Positions 41,395 to 45,083 of a stretch of 45,083 nt of DNA are shown piece after piece. Both the position numbers and the translations under genes were made by a program. The notes under the pieces were generated by a model, which ran no database searches, was not told the origin of the DNA, and saw only the letters and a program-made list of their open reading frames with translations. Position 1 is the stretch's first letter, and every line of letters starts with the position of its first letter. Source of the DNA: Planctomycetia bacterium (GTDB taxonomy: Bacteria; Planctomycetota; Planctomycetia; Pirellulales; Thermoguttaceae). The DNA lies in contig JAUNAI010000002.1 in NCBI GenBank assembly GCA_030527705.1, positions 2,559-47,641 on the forward strand, read 5' to 3'.

Positions 41395-42825
41395 ATGAGC
41401 AAATTACCATTTCAATGGAAGACGATTCTGAAAGGATTCATCGTGCTTCTAACGTTGAGTGTTGGTGCACAGCTTCATGCTCAGACCCAATCGGGTTATT
41501 ATAGCCATGATGCGTACCTCACTTCGTTTGATGCAGGCAATCCCAAAGTAGTCGCTGCTTCTTACCAGAACACAAATGTTGTTCCCTCTCAACAGGATAC
41601 AAGTGCAGTTCCCTGTGAAACCTGCATTGTTTCAGAAACAGCACCTGAAGGGTTATTCCTGCATAAGCTGAATAACTCGAGCGGATATGGTTTCTTTATT
41701 GAGGGATACATCGATCAGGGATTAACCTATGGCAGTTCGGAGGATTATCAGACACCAGCTGCTATGAATGATAAAGAAGGTTACCAGATGAACCAACTTT
41801 ATCTTTCTCTTGGTCGAAAAGTTGTCAAAGGAAATCATTTTTCCGTTGGCGCTCAAATTGATATTATGTTTGGCACGGACTACTATTATATGTCTTCCGC
41901 TGGCCTCGAAAACCACAGTGATAACTCCAATCACTGGAATTCGATGAGCGACGACTATAATTATCGTGCCGGTCGGAGTGAGTACGGTGTCGCATTGCCG
42001 CAGTTCTATGCAGAATTTTACGCTCCCTTCATGGAAGGACTCGATGTAAAAGTCGGTCATTTCTACTCTGTTATGGGGTACGAGTCCATGAGAAGTGACC
42101 AGAACTTCTTCTACTCACGTACCTATTCCAAAATGTATGGCATGCCGACTTCCATGACGGGTGTCATCGCAGAACAGGGACTCGGTTGTGGTTGGAATCT
42201 GGTTTACGGTGCGGTTAACGAGTGGAACGCTTTTGACACGCCGAATGACACCTTCTCGGGCGTTCTCGGTGCGAATTACACCAACTACAACGGTTTCTTC
42301 ACCTTCGCAGTGACAACCATGTTCGGTGATCAGCACGCTCCCTGTTACCAGTATGAAACCTACTCCGATGACGCGGAAATGTGCTTCGTGCTCAACACGT
42401 ACGCCAAATTCCAGTTGTCTCAGCGTCTCTCCTACGTCTGTGAATTCACCGTAGGTTACGACGATCGTGAGTACTTCTGCATGGAAACTTTCGAAAATAA
42501 TCACGGACGCGCCTGGTTCGGCCTGACGAACTATCTGTTCTATGACATCTGTGACGATTTAACCCTCGGATTCCGTTTCGAGTGGTTTAATGACTCGGAT
42601 AATACTGTCATCGACGGCGGTTACGGCTGGGCAAGTATCGACGATTCCGTCAACTATTTCGCCTTCACTTTCGGCGCGAACTGGACTCCACTCAGTTGGC
42701 TCTCCATCCGCCCGGAAATTCGGTATGACTTCTCCGATTACGAGTGCGCAGGTATGGAAACCTACAATAATTGGAGTTCCGATTATCAGTTGACCGTTGG
42801 TGCGGATATGATTATTCGCTTCTAA
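41395..42825 (+). CDS. Outer-membrane beta-barrel porin, BBP2 (OmpL-like) type
   Basis: 476 residues. Signal peptide (about 1-29: WKTILKGFIVLLTLSVGAQ, cleavage near LHAQ). After a short Ser/Thr-rich region with a CETC pair, the barrel starts with GFFIEGYIDQGLTYGS (about 101-116) and continues as alternating strands rich in Tyr, Phe, Trp and Asn, ending in QLTVGADMIIRF with a C-terminal phenylalanine as expected for barrel assembly. This layout fits planctomycete BBP2 porins (PF07642). It should be an outer-membrane channel; its substrate cannot be read from the sequence. A terminator shared with lpxA follows. Confidence 0.8.
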   Translation: MSKLPFQWKTILKGFIVLLTLSVGAQLHAQTQSGYYSHDAYLTSFDAGNPKVVAASYQNTNVVPSQQDTSAVPCETCIVSETAPEGLFLHKLNNSSGYGFFIEGYIDQGLTYGSSEDYQTPAAMNDKEGYQMNQLYLSLGRKVVKGNHFSVGAQIDIMFGTDYYYMSSAGLENHSDNSNHWNSMSDDYNYRAGRSEYGVALPQFYAEFYAPFMEGLDVKVGHFYSVMGYESMRSDQNFFYSRTYSKMYGMPTSMTGVIAEQGLGCGWNLVYGAVNEWNAFDTPNDTFSGVLGANYTNYNGFFTFAVTTMFGDQHAPCYQYETYSDDAEMCFVLNTYAKFQLSQRLSYVCEFTVGYDDREYFCMETFENNHGRAWFGLTNYLFYDICDDLTLGFRFEWFNDSDNTVIDGGYGWASIDDSVNYFAFTFGANWTPLSWLSIRPEIRYDFSDYECAGMETYNNWSSDYQLTVGADMIIRF

Positions 42826-42826
42826 T

Positions 42827-42877
42827 ATTCACGGAGGATTCCGTATTCACAGAGAATGTCAGGAATTCACGGAGAAT
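42827..42877. repeat. Three short direct repeats of ATTCACGGAGAAT type
   Basis: Units start at 42827, 42845 and 42865 (ATTCACGGAGGAT, ATTCACAGAGAAT, ATTCACGGAGAAT), spaced 18 and 20 bases, directly after the porin stop. The left edge of the window (1-62) has related GTGAAATTC and GTGGAAT steps on the other strand. They look like a decaying intergenic repeat. Confidence 0.5.
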
Positions 42878-42901
42878 ATCTGAACTTCTGAACGTAAAAA
42901 G

Positions 42902-42940
42902 AAACACCTTCCATTCATCATGAATTGGGAGGTGTTTTTT
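42902..42940. terminator. Bidirectional terminator between porin and lpxA
   Basis: AAACACCT (42902-42909) pairs with AGGTGTTT (42930-42937), with ATTCA/TGAAT inside. T-runs follow on the plus strand (TTTTTTT) and on the minus strand (TTTCTTTTT). It serves both convergent genes. Confidence 0.8.
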
Positions 42941-42982
42941 TATCTTGATATCTATAATGTAAAACAGAAATCGCTCGGAAAC

Positions 42983-43975
42983 TTACCCAATCGCGCGAAT
43001 TGCCGGAGTTTCGCTGGAAACAGACGCCACTTTCGTTTCGGTCGCTTTTTCGTTTTCTTCCACGCGTACCAACTTCAGCGCACGACCCGACGCACGACGT
43101 TCCGCTACGAATCCACGCTGACTCGACGCCAGAAAATCTGCATACGTAGCCGCCAGACCAACCGGGAAACGCTCACGAATAAGAGCTTCACTCTCTTTCA
43201 GCGTCCGTTTTTCATCATACAAAAGATGATACGCTTCACGAATCTGCTTGATCTCCGCGTTGGAAATTCCCGCCCGACGCAAACCAATGAGATTCACACC
43301 AACCACCAGCGAAGTACCACCATCAATATTCACGAATGGAGGAACGTCCTGAACGATATGCGCATTGCCCCCGACCATGGCAAACGTCCCAATTTGGCAG
43401 AATTGGTGAACCGCCACACCACCGGAGATATTCGCGCGGTCACCGACATGAACATGACCGCCAAGCATCGCGTTATTCGTAATAATAACATTATTTCCGA
43501 TAACACAGTCATGCGCAATGTGCGAGTTAACCATCAGGAAATTATTATCACCAATAATCGTATTTTTTTCCGGATACATCGCGCAGTGAACCGTGCAATT
43601 TTCGCGGAAAGTGTTTCCGTTACCAATGACGACACCACCGTATTCACCGTGCGAGCAGATATGTTGTGGCTTTCCGCCCAAAACGGTTCCTTCATGAATT
43701 GTGTTATTTTCACCGAGGACCACGCCCTTCTTCAGAGACACATGTGGCATAAGGACGCAACCTGCGCCAACGACTACGCCAGATTCAATAATGCAAAACG
43801 GTCCAATTTCGACATCGGCTGCAATTTGGGCCTCGTTACTAATAATCGCTGTTGGGTGTATTTTCACTGGAATTTCCTTTGTGGCATGCATTGCCGTTGG
43901 TTTGCTGACTTCAACCGAAATCTCTCTTCCTGATTCCCTATCGGTTGAAGCTGAACTCCATTTTTGAATATTCAT
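42983..43975 (-). CDS. lpxA: UDP-N-acetylglucosamine acyltransferase (lipid A synthesis)
   Basis: LpxA moves a 3-hydroxyacyl chain from acyl carrier protein to UDP-GlcNAc, the first step of lipid A synthesis, in the cytoplasm. The left-handed beta-helix repeats are clear (about residues 38-230: IHPTAII, AADVEIGPF, IGDNNFLMVNSHIAHDCVIG). The catalytic histidine lies in HIAHDCVIGNN, and VHQFCQIG and the helical C-terminal domain (GLRRAGIS, IREAYHLLY) follow. The protein is 330 residues, against about 262 usual, because of an N-terminal extension (about 36 residues; M29 is an alternative start) and a 30-residue charged tail. Other LPS genes are not in the window. It marks a Gram-negative outer membrane. 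Confidence 0.93.
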   Translation of the reverse strand: MNIQKWSSASTDRESGREISVEVSKPTAMHATKEIPVKIHPTAIISNEAQIAADVEIGPFCIIESGVVVGAGCVLMPHVSLKKGVVLGENNTIHEGTVLGGKPQHICSHGEYGGVVIGNGNTFRENCTVHCAMYPEKNTIIGDNNFLMVNSHIAHDCVIGNNVIITNNAMLGGHVHVGDRANISGGVAVHQFCQIGTFAMVGGNAHIVQDVPPFVNIDGGTSLVVGVNLIGLRRAGISNAEIKQIREAYHLLYDEKRTLKESEALIRERFPVGLAATYADFLASSQRGFVAERRASGRALKLVRVEENEKATETKVASVSSETPAIRAIG

Positions 43976-44414
43976 TTAAATCTTATTTTGAGTGACAACT
44001 TCCAAAATCTAAATAAAATTCACGAAGCTCTATTTCCTTTTATATAATTTAACCCTTTTTTTCATTTTTGACAATGCAGGTTAAGCAAAAAAACCAAAAA
44101 TGTTTGTAAAATATTTTATTTTTTTGAAAATTATTCCTCTTGCGTAAAATGGGAAAGATGGAAAACGCCGACATGGCTTCGGGAAAATTTTATCTATTTT
44201 CTCTTTTTTTCGTTTTTTTGCAAGTCCCCCTCCTTGTTTTATTTTAGTTATTTATTAAAAATCCACAAAATTTTCTGCGTTCAGACTTCCAATTGTCAGG
44301 AAACCTCAAAAAATTTTCAGAAATTCCGAGAAATTTCAGAGCGTACCCGTTCTATTTCAGCGTATTCTTGGTATAATAGAAAGAATCTTCAGGAAGAAAA
44401 AAAGGAGGTGTATT
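43976..44414. promoter_or_regulatory. Divergent gap between lpxA and the TPR gene with one promoter
   Basis: This AT-rich gap of 439 bases contains no supported gene. TATAAT at 44372-44377 with TGG before it (extended -10) lies about 38 bases before the TPR start. The -35 (TTCTAT, 16 bases upstream) is weak. I see no clear promoter for lpxA and no strong hairpin. Confidence 0.45.
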
Positions 44415-44864
44415 ATGAGTGATTTGGTAAAAGAAACCCAATACGATGAAGCGATTGCGCTGAAGGAGAAGGGTGACCTAGTTCAAGCGGTCACCATGTT
44501 GGAAAAATTGTGTGAGGATTTCCCGGAATATGCGTTGCCACACGCGGCACTGAGCATGATTTATTGCCGACTGGACAAGTTTCCAGAATCGTTGAATCAT
44601 GCGGAGATGGTGTGTGAGTTGGAACCAGAGGATCCGTTCAGTTTCGTGGCGATGAGTGCGTTGGCGATTAAGTCGGGTGACCATGCTGCTGCGGAAGACG
44701 CGTTACATAAGGCACAGTTAGCTCAGTTACGTTATTTCCACTCGCAGGCCAGAGAGGCTGGAACAGGTAACGCAGAAGAATCGGATAGTAAAACTGGAAA
44801 CAAGACTGAGAATCAAGCGGAAAATGAAACCAACACGCAGGCGAATTCGGAGGAAAACGCATGA
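44415..44864 (+). CDS. Small TPR protein
   Basis: 149 residues with two to three TPR-like helical pairs (about 8-105: YDEAIALKEKGDLVQAVTML, ALPHAALSMIYCRLDKFPES, PFSFVAMSALAIKSGDHAAA) and an acidic, low-complexity tail of Glu/Asn/Thr repeats. AAGGAGGTG precedes the ATG, the best ribosome site in the window. The stop codon overlaps the start of the next gene (ATGA), so the two are translationally coupled. TPR proteins act as protein-interaction adaptors. The partner is probably encoded by the overlapping gene. Confidence 0.8.
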   Translation: MSDLVKETQYDEAIALKEKGDLVQAVTMLEKLCEDFPEYALPHAALSMIYCRLDKFPESLNHAEMVCELEPEDPFSFVAMSALAIKSGDHAAAEDALHKAQLAQLRYFHSQAREAGTGNAEESDSKTGNKTENQAENETNTQANSEENA

Positions 44865-45083
44865 GCGACGTGATTGCAGTTCGGTGCCACAGTTGCCGGG
44901 TTGGAATGAAAATTAAGCCGGAATATGCTGGGAAACTGCGAAAATGCCCTAAATGTGGGGTGATTTTCGTCGTGCCGAATACGGACGGAGACACGACGCC
45001 GCCTTCTGAAGAGGTGATGGCGCAACTTCGCCGACAGATGACACAACAAGCGGAAAATAAGGCGGAAAATCGTCCGGACATAA
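44861..45083 (+). CDS. Zinc-ribbon protein, partial at window edge
   Basis: The first 74 residues of an open frame that runs off the right edge. The N-terminus holds a zinc ribbon: CHSC at residues 9-12 and CPKC at about 29-32, with GMKIKPEYAGKLRK between, the form common in planctomycete proteins that carry an N-terminal ribbon before other domains. After it comes a Thr/Pro linker and a Gln/Glu-rich helix. The start overlaps the TPR stop by four bases (ATGA). What follows the ribbon cannot be seen. Confidence 0.7.
   Translation, partial: MSDVIAVRCHSCRVGMKIKPEYAGKLRKCPKCGVIFVVPNTDGDTTPPSEEVMAQLRRQMTQQAENKAENRPDI

Noticed and set aside
42920-43933. A 337-codon plus-strand frame opposite lpxA
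   Set aside because: It is rich in Arg/Asn/Thr with no domain and exactly overlaps the clear lpxA hexapeptide repeats on the other strand.

Overview
The window looks like part of the chromosome of a planctomycete (Planctomycetota). The evidence is two giant proteins with an N-terminal LEPR-XLL type segment (LESLENRVLLSA and LESLEERHLLSA), a YTV-repeat protein, a DUF1207 protein, a PEP-CTERM protein, a BBP2-type outer-membrane porin, an lpxA gene (so a Gram-negative envelope), and a bacterial microcompartment (BMC) locus with the gene content of the Planctomycetes-Verrucomicrobia (PVM) type. I see no tRNA, rRNA, insertion sequence, phage gene or CRISPR array.

Layout. Positions 86-3362 (minus) hold an overlapping pair: a CehA/McbA-like secreted protein and a DUF1207 protein. 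Positions 3556-5374 (plus) hold a CheY-like receiver followed 4 bases later by a TMEM143/DUF3754-like membrane protein. Positions 5409-13083 (plus) are the BMC operon: pduL, two BMC-H shell genes, ackA, a BMC-P gene, pduP, a second BMC-P gene, an unknown protein with a cargo-like helix, a third BMC-P gene, and a class II aldolase. An NDP-forming acyl-CoA synthetase with its own promoter follows (13360-15489). Positions 15747-19271 (minus) carry a PEP-CTERM protein and a RecF/OLD-like ATPase. Positions 19561-23171 (plus) carry the YTV protein and a BRCT-MerR-TPR protein. Positions 23168-40797 (minus) are two giant LEPR-XLL/dockerin surface proteins. The rest is a porin (plus), lpxA (minus), and at the right edge a TPR gene overlapping a zinc-ribbon gene that runs out of the window.

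How the BMC genes fit together (family knowledge plus inference): the aldolase cleaves fuculose-1-phosphate and/or rhamnulose-1-phosphate to DHAP and lactaldehyde. PduP oxidises the aldehyde to an acyl-CoA, PduL converts that to an acyl-phosphate and recycles CoA, and AckA makes ATP. Hexamers (BMC-H) and pentamers (BMC-P) build the shell. Three enzymes and the unknown protein carry short amphipathic helices at one end that look like encapsulation peptides. Sugar isomerases, kinases and a lactaldehyde/lactate dehydrogenase are not in the window.

The most unusual thing I see is not a gene. Three intergenic gaps of the BMC operon (after pduL, after ackA, after the third BMC-P gene) each hold a related element of about 150-190 bases. 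The stems are kept while their bases change (compensatory and wobble changes), which points to a structured RNA or a mobile palindromic element that divides the operon into modules. Other structured spots are a palindrome at the start of pduL, a roughly 150-base stem-closed region before ackA, a hairpin between the two BMC-H genes, and a run of hairpins in the long leader of the larger giant gene.
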